A stretch of 64,000 nucleotides of DNA from Phycisphaerae bacterium (lineage in GTDB: Bacteria; Planctomycetota; Phycisphaerae; UBA1845; Fen-1342): NCBI GenBank assembly GCA_030428945.1, contig JAUIEC010000017.1, positions 55,795-119,794 of the forward strand. The letters are read 5' to 3'. How positions within the stretch are numbered: the first letter of the stretch is position 1; each line of letters opens with the position of its first letter. Shown here in pieces: positions 46,085 to 55,404 of the stretch. The position numbers were made by a program, and so were the translations under genes. The notes under the pieces are model-generated. The model searched no databases and was not told the origin of the DNA. It saw only the letters and a program-made list of their open reading frames with translations.

Positions 46085-47185
46085 TCAGTCGTCGAGTTCC
46101 GCCCGCAGGTCCTGGAGGAAGTCGAGCGCCTCGGCCACGGTGCAGACTTCCAGCCCGGGCTGGCGGGCGGCTTCGTCAATCTCGCGCAGCAGCATCAGGT
46201 CCTCGAACCACTCGGACGCCCGCAGCCGCTGCGTCTTCTTGCGGCCAAGCGTTCCCGTCCGGATCGCCAGCGCGTCCATGTGATGCGCGATCAGGAACTG
46301 CTCGCGCGGCGAAAGCGTACCCTCCAGCGCCTCCAGCCCGGCCGCGACGTGGTCGTGCGGGTCGATCGCCTTGCCGACGTCGTGCAGCAGCGCGGCCGTA
46401 ATCAGTTCGACATCGTACGGGCACGCCTCGCGGGCGAGTTCAAACGCCTGCAGCGAGTGGTACAGCGCATCACCCTCCGGATGCCGGTCCGGGCGCTGCC
46501 GCACCGCGGCCAGCGGTTCCAGCAGCACCGGCCAGAGCACGAACGGATCGATCGCGGGATCGTTGTCCGGATCGACCAGGTCAACCTCCGGGTGCTCGCG
46601 CGCGATCAGCGTCTCGAGTTCGGCGATCGAAGCCCGTTCGATCGGCTGGCCGGTGATGGAACTCCTGAAGACATAGCTGGTCTGTTCGGGCGCGTAGACC
46701 GTCAGTTCGAAGCGATGGCGGGCCCGCACGTGAATGTGCGTGAACAGCCGCTCCTGCCCGTGCTTGATGACGCGCTTGCGCTCGATCTCGCAGGCGTAGC
46801 CGTTCTGCTCCAGCAGGTGCGCGACGCTGGCCGGGCTGTGGCAGAAGACGTGCAGGTCGATGTCGGACCCGGCCCGGATGTGGCCGGTCATCACGCTCCC
46901 GATCAGCCGCGGAGTGAAGCGGTCCAGCAGCCGCATCATCTGCAGGGCGGCCACCCGCATCGCCGCGAGTTCCGCGTCGCGCTGGTCCCCCTCGTGGATC
47001 CGGGCGAAGACCTGCAACTCGTCGCGGATCTCGCGGTTGCTCGGCAGGTCCTGCGGCCGCTGGTCGTGGATGCCCAGGCGGGCGGCGGCCTTGCGCTTGG
47101 CGGTGAAGTACTCGGACTCGATCCGCTCGTACATCAGCCGAGCGGCCTCGACGGCAATCTGCCGCCTCCGTTTGCTGTTGCTCAT
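46085..47185 (-). CDS. Nucleotidyltransferase-like protein with HD phosphohydrolase domain, 366 aa
   Basis: The N-terminal part has a polymerase-beta-type nucleotidyltransferase core, GSVMTGHIRAGSDIDLHVF, with the GS and DxD residues. The second part is an HD domain with His-Asp in LLHDVGKAIDPHDHVAAG and an upstream helical LYHSLQAFELA. The arrangement recalls CCA-adding enzymes with HD domains and GlnD, but the sequence lacks their other signatures, so the substrate is unknown. ATG at 47185 (MSNSKRRRQIAVEAARL). Runs toward the big NTPase gene, ending 100 bp from it. Confidence 0.8.
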   Translation of the reverse strand: MSNSKRRRQIAVEAARLMYERIESEYFTAKRKAAARLGIHDQRPQDLPSNREIRDELQVFARIHEGDQRDAELAAMRVAALQMMRLLDRFTPRLIGSVMTGHIRAGSDIDLHVFCHSPASVAHLLEQNGYACEIERKRVIKHGQERLFTHIHVRARHRFELTVYAPEQTSYVFRSSITGQPIERASIAELETLIAREHPEVDLVDPDNDPAIDPFVLWPVLLEPLAAVRQRPDRHPEGDALYHSLQAFELAREACPYDVELITAALLHDVGKAIDPHDHVAAGLEALEGTLSPREQFLIAHHMDALAIRTGTLGRKKTQRLRASEWFEDLMLLREIDEAARQPGLEVCTVAEALDFLQDLRAELDD

Positions 47186-47474
47186 GCGTGGGGCGCTCAA
47201 GATTCGATCGGCCTTGTTACGAGCGCGGGCCGCGGGCGACCAACCGCACCGCTCCGGGTGCCGGTCGGCCACACGCGGGACCATATCGCCCTGGACCGGG
47301 ACAGTCACGCGATTTCCGCTAAACTGTTACGATCATCGGCTTCCGAAACCGTCACGCGCGTAGCAGGTCTCGGGTTGCCGGGCGAAGCGACCTCGGCCAG
47401 CCTCGCTTACCCGGTCACGTGCTGACCTGCCCACAGATGGATGCCATCGCGTTTCAAGGGAGGGGGTTCCCGCC

Positions 47475-48320
47475 ATGCGTCTGCACACCCGACATCACCT
47501 GTTCCTGCTGCTCGCCGGCCTGGTACTCACAGGCTGTTCGTTGCCCCGGCCCTGGCCGGACAGTCCGTTGTACGCGGAACCGGAGAATGATCCGGGCTGG
47601 ACCCCGCCGGCCGACCGGGCCGCGGCCCTCGACGCCATCGCGGGCCGCTACGCGCATTACGACGTGGTCGCCTACGACGGACTGACGCCCAACGGGCCGC
47701 TGTCGACGTTCGTCATCTCGTACGGGTTCACCGAGTTCGCGGTCGTCGACGGCGAACTGATCGAGTCCGACCGCTTCTGTTTCGCCGAACAGACCGCCAA
47801 CCAGCCGTTCACCACGTCGTTCTCGGACGCGGCCACCCAGGCGATCCTGCCGCGGAGCGCCGTCGTCGACCTGTACTTCGAGGACGGCGCCTGGCGAATC
47901 GCGCGGCCGGCCACGCCGACGCTGATCGGAATCGACGGCGACCCGAACCAGCCGCTGACGACGGACCGGGCCGATCCGCGGATCAACGACGCGGACGGCG
48001 ACGGCAACCCGGGCGTGACGGTCTTCCTGAACCTGTTCGGGCTGATCGACGGCGAACTGTACCTGGCGCGGCGCGAGATCTTCCGCAACGAGATGACGCT
48101 CTACTCCGACGGCAGCCTGCGCGGAACCGTGCGGGACGATTCCGAGCAACTGGTGATCGGCGCCTCGCTGGCGATCCTGGACGTTCCGAACAACCCCGAC
48201 CAGTGGCCCGACCCCGGCCTGAGCCCGATCATCCTGATCCCCGTCACGGACGAAGTCGACACCTGCGAGGAACTGCGGGCCCTCCGCGATTCCCTGTTCC
48301 CGCCGGCCCCGGATTTCTGA
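47475..48320 (+). CDS. Lipoprotein of unknown function, 281 aa
   Basis: Lipoprotein signal MRLHTRHHLFLLLAGLVLTGCS with lipobox LTGC. The mature part is acidic and beta-type, with a Ca-site-like Asp-rich loop (DPRINDADGDGNPGVTVF, fewer than 20 residues) typical of dockerin or EF-hand-like turns in planctomycete proteins. No family recognised. The ATG at 47475 has GGAGGGGG upstream. Its last 90 bp reappear at 48893-48985. Confidence 0.75.
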   Translation: MRLHTRHHLFLLLAGLVLTGCSLPRPWPDSPLYAEPENDPGWTPPADRAAALDAIAGRYAHYDVVAYDGLTPNGPLSTFVISYGFTEFAVVDGELIESDRFCFAEQTANQPFTTSFSDAATQAILPRSAVVDLYFEDGAWRIARPATPTLIGIDGDPNQPLTTDRADPRINDADGDGNPGVTVFLNLFGLIDGELYLARREIFRNEMTLYSDGSLRGTVRDDSEQLVIGASLAILDVPNNPDQWPDPGLSPIILIPVTDEVDTCEELRALRDSLFPPAPDF

Positions 48321-48342
48321 ACGACAGGCGAAACCGGGACCG

Positions 48343-48762
48343 TCACCCGTTTCCCGGGGATTCGGCTCGGTGCGCGAACAAGCCGCAACGCAGGCGGGCG
48401 ACGCACAGCACGACGGCGGGCGCGATCAGCAGGTACGCCAGACACAGTGCGGCCACGCGGGAGGCATCGGCCGCGGGAGCGATCCAGGACACGGCAACGA
48501 ACCAGGCCGACGCGACGAGTCCGGCGAGCACGTGCCCCAGCGCAAGTCGTTTCGAAGCGTGAATCGAGAGCCGACCCGCCAGCATCCAGGTCGGCACGGC
48601 CGTCGCCACCACGATGACACCGCTCAGCACCACGAGGGACCCGACCGGGTCCCGCGGGTTCAGTTTCCGGGCCACCAGGAACAGAAGTACCCAGGTCAGG
48701 ACGCCGCCGGCCGTCCCCAGACAAAGCGCCAGCACGGCAATGGCTTGCTCTCGGGCTTTCAT
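48343..48762 (-). CDS. Four-helix membrane protein, 139 aa
   Basis: About four hydrophobic helices (IAVLALCLGTAGGVLTWVLL; VGSLVVLSGVIVVATAVPTW; LGHVLAGLVASAWFVAVSWI; VAALCLAYLLIAPAVVLCVA), positively charged loops. No family recognised. Convergent with the lipoprotein gene, 22 bp apart. Confidence 0.65.
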   Translation of the reverse strand: MKAREQAIAVLALCLGTAGGVLTWVLLFLVARKLNPRDPVGSLVVLSGVIVVATAVPTWMLAGRLSIHASKRLALGHVLAGLVASAWFVAVSWIAPAADASRVAALCLAYLLIAPAVVLCVARLRCGLFAHRAESPGNG

Positions 48763-49222
48763 ACATGGCTCCCGCTGGGCTGGTGAGCGCCGGTGTAGGA
48801 TTCTCGTTCCGATTCTAAAGACGCATTCGCGAAGAACGGAAGACTATTCCGACGATTTGGCTTGCAGGCGAACCGAAGCAACCCCCACCAACGGCCCGAC
48901 CCCGGCCTGAGCCCGATCATCCTGATCCCCGTCACGGACGAAGTCGACGCCTGCGAGGAACGGCGGGCCCTCCGCGATTCCCTGTTCCCTGTTCCCTGCT
49001 CCCTGTTCCCTGTTCCCTGTTCCCTGTTCCCTACTCCCTGTTCCCTGTTCCCTGGCTGAGACCCGGGCGATCGAAACGCGACAGGAACCTGCGACGCAGC
49101 CAACGCAGTCCCCCACCCTTCCGCGCGCTGCGCTCGCTCAAAGGATGGGGCACCCGACGCTCTCCCACCTCTCGCCCCCTGGCTTCCTCGCTCCCTTGCT
49201 CCCTCGCTCCCTCGCTCCCTCT
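48763..49222. repeat. Intergenic region with duplicated gene end and heptamer expansion
   Basis: Contents in order: about 130 bp of unassigned DNA; a 93-bp copy (48893-48985) of the 3-prime end of the lipoprotein gene (48208-48300, about 97 percent identical by eye); the heptamer tract (TTCCCTG) repeated about nine times, 48983-49055; the CCCCACCCTT hairpin in inverse orientation at about 49110-49150; and an octamer pyrimidine tract (GCTCCCTC) at about 49166-49220, which abuts the stop of the tryptophanase gene. Confidence 0.85.
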
Positions 49223-50608
49223 TCAATCACATTCCTCGAAGCGGGCCGTGAAGTGTCGCAGCACCGGGGGCTCGTGCACGATCCGCAGGCCGCGGAGCGC
49301 GGCGGCGTTGTCGGCCATCTCGGCGGCGGCCTCGATGACATAATCCAGGTGGCTCTGCGTGTAGACCCGCCGCGGAATCGCCAGCCGGACCAGTTCCAGC
49401 CGCGGACTGGCCGGATGGTGCGGACGGGCCGCCTCGTCGTCGTGGCCGCCGAACATCACCGAACCGATCTCGACCGCCCGCACACCCGCCCGCCGGTACA
49501 GGTCGCAGACCACCGCCTGCCCCGGAAACGCCGCGGCCGGAATCTGCGGACACAGGCTGGCCGCGTCGATGTAGATCGCGTGCCCGCCCGGCGGCTGCAC
49601 GATCGGCACGCCGGCCGCGGTCAGTTGCCGCCCGAGGTAGCCGACACTCTGGATCCGGTACGCCAGGTAGTCCTCGTGCAGCACCTCCTCGAACCCCTGG
49701 GCGAGCGCCTCCAGGTCGCGCCCGGCCAGCCCGCCGTAGGTGACGAAGCCCTCGGTCAGGATCAGCAGGTTGCAGGCCTGCTGGTAGAGCGTCTCGTCAC
49801 GCAGCAGCAGCAGTCCGCCGGTGTTGGCGAGCCCGTCCTTCTTGGCGCTGATCGTCGCGCCGTCCGCCAGCGCGAACATCTCGCGGACGATCTCCTGCAC
49901 GCTGTGGTCCTGCATGCCCGGCTCGCGCAGCTTGATGAACCAGGCATTCTCGGCGAAGCGGCAGGCGTCGAGGAACAGCGGCAGTTCGTACCGGTCGCAG
50001 ACGGCCCGCACGGCCCGCAGGTTCGCCAGGCTGACCGGCTGGCCGCCGCCGCTGTTGTTGGTGACGGTCACCATCACCAGCGGAATCCGCTCGGTACCGA
50101 CTTCCTCGATCAGCTTCTCGAGCGCCGCCACGTCGACGTTGCCCTTGAACGGATGCTCGACCGCCGGCTGACGCGCCTCGGGAATCGGCAGGTCGACCGC
50201 CGTCGCCTGGCTGTGCTCGACGTTGGCACGCGTGGTATCGAAGTGCGTGTTGTTCGGAACCAGTCGTCCCGGCCCGCCGACCAGTTCGAACAGGATCCGT
50301 TCGCTGGCCCGCCCCTGGTGCGTCGGCAGCACGTGCTCGAATCCGAAGACCTCCCGCACCCGCTCCTGGAAACGGTAGAAACTCGGCGAGCCGGCGTAGG
50401 ACTCGTCGCCCCGCATCAGCCCGGACCACTGCGCCGCCGACATCGCCCCCGTCCCGCTGTCGGTCAGCAGGTCGATGACCACATCGTCGGCGTGAATCAG
50501 GAAGACGTTGAACCCGGCCTCCCGCAGGATCCGCTCACGCTCGGCGGGCGTGGTCATGCGGATCGGCTCGACGCTCTTGATCCGGAACGGTTCGATCACG
50601 GTCTTCAT
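49223..50608 (-). CDS. tnaA: Tryptophanase
   Basis: PLP-dependent beta-eliminating lyase that splits tryptophan to indole, pyruvate and ammonia. 461 residues. The PLP lysine lies in TISAKKDGLANTGG. The segment AGVRAVEIGSVMFGG has the Ile that marks tryptophanase where tyrosine phenol-lyase has Arg. Family tail RRVYTQSHLDYVIEAAAEMA and EPPVLRHFTARFEE. ATG at 50608 shares a base with the stop of the upstream lyase (TAATG), so translation is coupled. No tnaC-like leader was seen, unlike the enterobacterial operon. Confidence 0.9.
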   Translation of the reverse strand: MKTVIEPFRIKSVEPIRMTTPAERERILREAGFNVFLIHADDVVIDLLTDSGTGAMSAAQWSGLMRGDESYAGSPSFYRFQERVREVFGFEHVLPTHQGRASERILFELVGGPGRLVPNNTHFDTTRANVEHSQATAVDLPIPEARQPAVEHPFKGNVDVAALEKLIEEVGTERIPLVMVTVTNNSGGGQPVSLANLRAVRAVCDRYELPLFLDACRFAENAWFIKLREPGMQDHSVQEIVREMFALADGATISAKKDGLANTGGLLLLRDETLYQQACNLLILTEGFVTYGGLAGRDLEALAQGFEEVLHEDYLAYRIQSVGYLGRQLTAAGVPIVQPPGGHAIYIDAASLCPQIPAAAFPGQAVVCDLYRRAGVRAVEIGSVMFGGHDDEAARPHHPASPRLELVRLAIPRRVYTQSHLDYVIEAAAEMADNAAALRGLRIVHEPPVLRHFTARFEECD

Positions 50609-52014
50609 TACAGCTCTCGCAGCACGGAGGTACCCTGGCACGGCTCGAAACGGGCCTGGAAGAAACGCAGGTAACGCGGTTCATACGTGAAGCGCAGGCC
50701 GCCGATCTGCTCGGCCCGACGATGCAGGCGGGCGACCGAGTCGACCACCACGTCCATGTGCGCCTGCGTGTAGACCCGCCGCGGAATCGTCAGCCGGATC
50801 AGCTCCAGCGAAGGATAGATGTTCTTCCCGGCCGCGTCGCGCCCGACCGAGACGGCCCCGCGCTCCATCGCCCGCACACCGGAATCAATGTAGAGCGCGG
50901 CCGTCAGCGCCTGGGCCGGGAACTCCTCGCGCGGAATGTGCGGCAGGAAGTCGACCGCGTTGATGAAGATCCCGTGTCCGCCGATCGGACGCACGATCGG
51001 GACGCCGGCCTCGATCAGCCGCTGCCCGAGATACTGCACCTGCCCGACCCGGGCGTGCTGGTGCTGCCAGTCGACCGACTCCTCGATCCCGATCGCCAGG
51101 GCCTCCATGTCGCGACCGGCCATGCCGCCGTAGGTGTGCAACCCCTCGTAGATCACGACGGTGTTGCGGGCCTGCTCGGCCAGGGCGTCGTCGTTGAGCG
51201 CCAGGAAGCCGCCGATGTTGACCAGGGCGTCCTTCTTGGCCGACATCGTGCAGCCGTCCGTCCGGTCGCAGATCTCGCGGAGAATCTCCGCCAGCGGGCG
51301 CCCGGACTGCCCGGATTCGCGCTGCTCGATGAAGTAGCAGTTCTCGACCGCCCGGGTCGCGTCGAGGTAGACCGGAATGCCGTGCCGATGGCACAGGTCG
51401 CAGGTCGCGTGGATGTTCTCCAGGCTGCAGGGCTGCCCGCCGGCCATGTTGACGTTCGTTTCGAGCGACAGGTACGGGATCTTCTCGGCCCCGACGCGGG
51501 CGATCAGGTGCTCGAGTTTCCGCAGGTCGACGTTGCCCTTGAACGGAAACTCGCTGTCGGGGTTGTGCGCTTCGGCGACGATCACGTCCTCGAAGGTCCC
51601 GCCCGCCAGTTCCTGGTGCAGCTTCGTCGTCGTGAAGTACATGTTGCCCGGCACGATGTCGCCGGGGCGGATGCACAGGCGGCTGAGGATGTGCTCGGCC
51701 CCGCGCCCCTGGTGCGTCGGAATGACGTGCTTGTAGCCGTAATACTCCCGCACGGTCCGCTCGAAACGCTCGAAGTTGGCCGACCCCGCGTAGGCCTCGT
51801 CGCCCCGCATCAGACCGGCCCACTGCACATCGCTCATCGCCGTCGTGCCCGAGTCGGTCAGCAGGTCAATGTAGACCTGCCGACTCGGCAGCAGGAACGT
51901 GTTGTAGCCGGCCTCGGCGATCGCCGCCTGCCGCTCCTCCTGCGTGGTCATCCGCAGATGCTCGACCACCTTGATCTTCCACGGCTCCGCCCAGACCTGT
52001 TCGGTTTGCATCAT
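50608..52014 (-). CDS. tpl: Tyrosine phenol-lyase
   Basis: Close relative of tryptophanase that splits tyrosine to phenol, pyruvate and ammonia. 468 residues. PLP lysine in TMSAKKDALVNIGG. The block SGVRAMERGAVSVGR carries the MERG sequence whose Arg binds the phenol-lyase substrate (Arg381 in the Citrobacter enzyme); tryptophanases have EIGS there. Further family match: LTIPRRVYTQAHMDVVVDSV and YEPRYLRFFQARFE. Two ATGs in a row; GAGGGG lies 4 nt before the first (52014). First gene of a two-gene operon with tnaA. Confidence 0.9.
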   Translation of the reverse strand: MMQTEQVWAEPWKIKVVEHLRMTTQEERQAAIAEAGYNTFLLPSRQVYIDLLTDSGTTAMSDVQWAGLMRGDEAYAGSANFERFERTVREYYGYKHVIPTHQGRGAEHILSRLCIRPGDIVPGNMYFTTTKLHQELAGGTFEDVIVAEAHNPDSEFPFKGNVDLRKLEHLIARVGAEKIPYLSLETNVNMAGGQPCSLENIHATCDLCHRHGIPVYLDATRAVENCYFIEQRESGQSGRPLAEILREICDRTDGCTMSAKKDALVNIGGFLALNDDALAEQARNTVVIYEGLHTYGGMAGRDMEALAIGIEESVDWQHQHARVGQVQYLGQRLIEAGVPIVRPIGGHGIFINAVDFLPHIPREEFPAQALTAALYIDSGVRAMERGAVSVGRDAAGKNIYPSLELIRLTIPRRVYTQAHMDVVVDSVARLHRRAEQIGGLRFTYEPRYLRFFQARFEPCQGTSVLREL

Positions 52015-52419
52015 CGCACCCCTCTCGCGCCCGCCCGCCGAAAGGCGCGGGCGGAAATGACTCGATCCGGCGACCGACCCGGCCGCATCGGAGATTGCAT
52101 CGCGTCGGGTTCCCAGACGGTCCGGTCCGCCGATCGGCGCGGCGGTTCGTCGCGCGGCGCGACTCGGACAGGTCGCGTCCGGCCGGCAGGACGGAGACGT
52201 CGGGACTCGGACATGTGTGGCTCGTTCCGGGCAGGCGTGTCGCGTCGGTGTGGCGTAGCCGACAACCCGATCCGGAAATCTGATTGCCTGTCGCCAGCCT
52301 ACGTGAGACAATGCCGCTGTCAAGATCCGGAGACTCGATTTGCGGCCGCCGGCCACGTCGACGGCCCGCCCGGGTGGCAGTCTGCAACCGGATCCGCCGC
52401 GGTGCGAGAGGAGTGCTTC
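52015..52419. other. Divergent intergenic region, tpl and cytochrome
   Basis: About 405 bp. No gene. The stretch holds GC-rich half-repeats (GTCCGGTCCGCCGATCGGCG and the like) and ends in GAGAGGAG before the cytochrome start. No promoter stands out on either strand. Confidence 0.4.
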
Positions 52420-54039
52420 GTGTCCAACGTCCCCGATTCCGCCCAGCCCGTTTCCTTCCGCCAGGGTCTCGGCAAGCTGCTTTCGCTCTGCAACAACCCG
52501 ATGAGCATCATCGGCCTCGCCCTCGTCGCGCTCGGCCTGTTCGTGCTGATCTGGTTCCTGACGATCACCGTCTTCTCCGAACGCGGCACGCCCTACCTCG
52601 ACATCATCGGCTACATGGTCGCGCCCAGCATCTTCATCATCGGCCTGATCATCGTGCCGATCGGCAGCCTCTGGAAGTGGTACTACATGCGGCGGCGCCC
52701 CGGCGTGGCCCTCCCGCGACACGTCCATGTCGACCTGAACGACGCCGGCACACGCTCGGCCGTCTTCGTCCTGATCGGGGCCTCGTTCTTCGTGATCCTG
52801 CCCGCCCTCGCGGTCTCGGGCTACCAGGGCTACGTCTACTCCGAATCGACCGAGTTCTGCGCCAAGGCCTGCCACGCCGTCATGGAACCGCAGGCCGTCG
52901 CCCACGCCAGTTCCGCCCACGCCCGCGTCTCGTGCGCCGAATGCCACATCGGCGAAGGCGTCGGCTGGTTCGTCAAGTCCAAACTCTCCGGCACCCGCCA
53001 GGTCCTGGCCGTCTATCGCGACAGCTTCTCACGCCCGATCCCCCCGGCCATCACCGAACTCCGCCCGGCCCGCGAAACCTGCGAGCACTGCCACTGGCCC
53101 GAGAAGTTCTTCGGGTCCAAGCTGCGCGAGACCGCCCACTTCTCGCCCGACGAGGAGAACACCCGCCGCGTCGTCCGCATGCTGCTGAAAGTCGGCGGCG
53201 CGGACGAATCGATCGGCCGGGCCGAAGGCATCCACATGCACATGATGGCCTCGGGCAGCATCGAGTACGTCGCCCGCGATGAACACCTGCAGGACATCCC
53301 GTGGGTCCGCTACACCCAGCCCGACGGCACCGTCCGGATCTTCCGCTCCGACGGCCTGCCCAACGACGCCCCGCCGCCTTCCGGCACCCCCCGGACCGTC
53401 GACTGCATGGACTGCCACAACCGCGGCGCCCACCACTTCCGACCGCCGGAAGTGGCCGTCGACCTCGCCCTGCAGTCCGGACACCTGGACCCGACCCTGC
53501 CGTACATCAAGCGCGAAGCCGTCGCCGTCCTCGGCCAGACCTACGGCAGCGTCAGCGAAGCCAACACGGCCATCGAAACCCGCCTGACCACCTTCTACCA
53601 GGAGCAGTACCCGCAGATCTGGGAACAGCGCCGGGACGATGTGCATGCCGCCATCACCCGCGTCAAGGAAACCTACCGCCGCAACCTGTTCCCCGGCATG
53701 AAGGTCGACTGGACCACCTACCCCGAGAACATCGGCCACATGATCTCGCCCGGCTGCATGCGCTGCCACGACGGACTGCACATCGACGCGGAAGGCACTC
53801 CGATCTCCTCGGACTGCACCGTCTGCCACACGTTCCTCAACGAGGTCCCCGACTCTCCCAACCAGTTCGAGGAAGGCAGCTTCCACCACTCGATGCCGCT
53901 GATCGGCCACGAACAACTCCGCTGCGACCAGTGCCACTCCGGCGGCGGCCTGCTGCGCTGCCGCGACTGTCACGCCGAACTCAAGGGACTCACGGACTGG
54001 AGGGACCTGCCCCGTCTGCGCCGCACCGGCAGCGACTGA
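52420..54039 (+). CDS. Multihaem c-type cytochrome of the NapC/NrfH type, 539 aa
   Basis: Membrane-anchored electron carrier that moves quinol electrons to periplasmic reductases. N-terminal helices (IGLALVALGLFVLIWFLTIT; IFIIGLIIVPIGSLW; and FVLIGASFFVILPALAVSGY) precede the haem domain. Seven CXXCH motifs (CAECH, CEHCH, CMDCH, CMRCH, CTVCH, CDQCH, CRDCH) and one spaced CAKACH (CX3CH) are visible. The NapC/NrfH-like part is EFCAKACHAVMEPQAVAHAS, then VSCAECHIGEGVGWFVKSKL. The chain is longer than NrfH, so it may combine quinol oxidation with further haem wire. GTG at 52420 has GAGAGGAG upstream. A small zinc-ribbon gene follows after 43 bp. Confidence 0.9.
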   Translation: MSNVPDSAQPVSFRQGLGKLLSLCNNPMSIIGLALVALGLFVLIWFLTITVFSERGTPYLDIIGYMVAPSIFIIGLIIVPIGSLWKWYYMRRRPGVALPRHVHVDLNDAGTRSAVFVLIGASFFVILPALAVSGYQGYVYSESTEFCAKACHAVMEPQAVAHASSAHARVSCAECHIGEGVGWFVKSKLSGTRQVLAVYRDSFSRPIPPAITELRPARETCEHCHWPEKFFGSKLRETAHFSPDEENTRRVVRMLLKVGGADESIGRAEGIHMHMMASGSIEYVARDEHLQDIPWVRYTQPDGTVRIFRSDGLPNDAPPPSGTPRTVDCMDCHNRGAHHFRPPEVAVDLALQSGHLDPTLPYIKREAVAVLGQTYGSVSEANTAIETRLTTFYQEQYPQIWEQRRDDVHAAITRVKETYRRNLFPGMKVDWTTYPENIGHMISPGCMRCHDGLHIDAEGTPISSDCTVCHTFLNEVPDSPNQFEEGSFHHSMPLIGHEQLRCDQCHSGGGLLRCRDCHAELKGLTDWRDLPRLRRTGSD

Positions 54040-54082
54040 CACATTCCGTCCCCGTGGAACGCCCCCGCCGGAGGACGCCGCC

Positions 54083-54592
54083 ATGCGCAGCCAGGCAACG
54101 ACACCCGCCCGGGTCCGCGACGCCCGCGGCCGCGTCGTCCGCCAGCTTGACCCGGTCCGCCTGCACCTGCTGGGCCAGGCGTCGGTCATCCCGCCCGAGA
54201 CCCTCCGAAGCCTGTCCGACCGGATCCTGCCCGATGCCCGCCGGCAGCGGGCCATCGTGATCGGCACGGCGGTCGCCACCGCTCTGTTCGTCGTGCTCGG
54301 AACCGCGGGCTACTTCCTGTATGCCGGGCGCCGCTGGAGCCCCGACCGCGTCAGCCTGGCGATCAACACCCTGCAGGTCCTGATCATCCTGGCCGGGCCG
54401 GTCATCGCCTTTCGCCTGGCCCGCGCCAGGTACGCCGGCCGGATCCGCGCGGCGCTGCTGGCCGCCCGGCACTGTCCGCACTGCGGCTACAACCTGCGCG
54501 ACCTGCCCCCCGACCCGGTCGACAACGCCACCGTCTGCCCCGAATGCGGCTGCGCCTGGCCGATCCCGTCCGGCGGCTCCCGCACGGCCTGA
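54083..54592 (+). CDS. Membrane protein with C-terminal zinc ribbon, 169 aa
   Basis: Two hydrophobic helices (AIVIGTAVATALFVVLGTAG; LAINTLQVLIILAGPVIAFR) followed by the ribbon CPHCGYNLRDL...CPECGCAW, the CxxCGYNLR form widespread in planctomycetes. N-terminus is basic and soluble. Function unknown; it may help place the upstream cytochrome, but nothing proves it. Confidence 0.7.
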   Translation: MRSQATTPARVRDARGRVVRQLDPVRLHLLGQASVIPPETLRSLSDRILPDARRQRAIVIGTAVATALFVVLGTAGYFLYAGRRWSPDRVSLAINTLQVLIILAGPVIAFRLARARYAGRIRAALLAARHCPHCGYNLRDLPPDPVDNATVCPECGCAWPIPSGGSRTA

Positions 54593-54671
54593 AGCGAACA
54601 TTCTTCGGACCTTCCCGGCCCGCGGAAATTGCGGTGTCGGACCGGGGCCGACATGCGTTAGGCTTAGACGC

Positions 54672-55262
54672 ATGCAAGACCAGAGCATCACGCATGTAAC
54701 GCTCCTCGCCCGGCTCTCGGACGGCAGCGATCCCCGGGCCTGGGAGGAGTTCCACGCCCGCTACTTCGAACTGATCCGCAACTTCGCCCGCCGTCGCGGC
54801 CAGCAGCCCGCCGACTGCGACGACATCGCCCAGGAGGTGCTGCTGTCGCTCAGCAAGGCCCTCCCGGGCTTTCGGTACGATCCGGCCAAAGGCAAGTTCC
54901 GTTCCTACCTGAAAACCGTCACGCTGCGGACGGTTTTCAGGAAATCCTGTCAGAAGCGCGGCGCCATCGACCTAGAGCATATTGAGGAGGCCACGCAGGC
55001 CGCCGAACGCGACGTCGAGATCGAAGCCGCCTGGGAGGAGGAGTGGCGCCAGTACCACCTCCGCCAGGCGATGCAGACCATCTCGACCGAGTTCGGGCCG
55101 GCCGACCGCAAGGCGTTCGAACGCTACGCGGTCGCCGGGCAGGACGCCCGGGCGGTGGCCGAGGAACTCGACCTGAGCGTCGACCAGGTTTACCAGGCCA
55201 AGTCGCGAATCCTGCGACGACTGGAAACCCTGATCGACGCGCAGGTGCGGGATGAAGGCTGA
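54672..55262 (+). CDS. ECF-type sigma factor, 196 aa
   Basis: Sigma-70 family protein with region 2 (RAWEEFHARYFELIRNFARR, DCDDIAQEVLLSLSKALPGF) and a region 4 helix-turn-helix (YAVAGQDARAVAEELDLSVD, then QVYQAKSRILRRLETLI). ATG at 54672 follows TAGGCT by only 12 nt and has no ribosome site, so the message may be leaderless. It precedes a large kinase gene by 142 bp, an arrangement like the 36.5-kb pair. Confidence 0.88.
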   Translation: MQDQSITHVTLLARLSDGSDPRAWEEFHARYFELIRNFARRRGQQPADCDDIAQEVLLSLSKALPGFRYDPAKGKFRSYLKTVTLRTVFRKSCQKRGAIDLEHIEEATQAAERDVEIEAAWEEEWRQYHLRQAMQTISTEFGPADRKAFERYAVAGQDARAVAEELDLSVDQVYQAKSRILRRLETLIDAQVRDEG

Positions 55263-55404
55263 TGCGCTAGTGCGTGCGGGAGTGAGAACGTAACGGGGTG
55301 AAGCACGGGACTCGGACAACGCACCGGGCGCTCCGCTGCCTCGCTTCACTCGTTCACTTCATCACCCGTCCACGTTTTTACCGCCGCGAGGCAGGGACAC
55401 AGAC
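55263..55404. other. Gap between sigma factor and kinase
   Basis: 142 bp including a tract resembling the octamer repeats (CTCGTTCACTTCATCACC) and a short AT-rich stretch (CACGTTTTTACCGCC). A promoter for the kinase could lie here; none is convincing. Confidence 0.3.

Noticed and set aside
50722..52419. Long plus-strand frame extending the cytochrome upstream across tpl
   Set aside because: It is antisense to tpl. The cytochrome's own start has GAGAGGAG and leads directly into its membrane helices.
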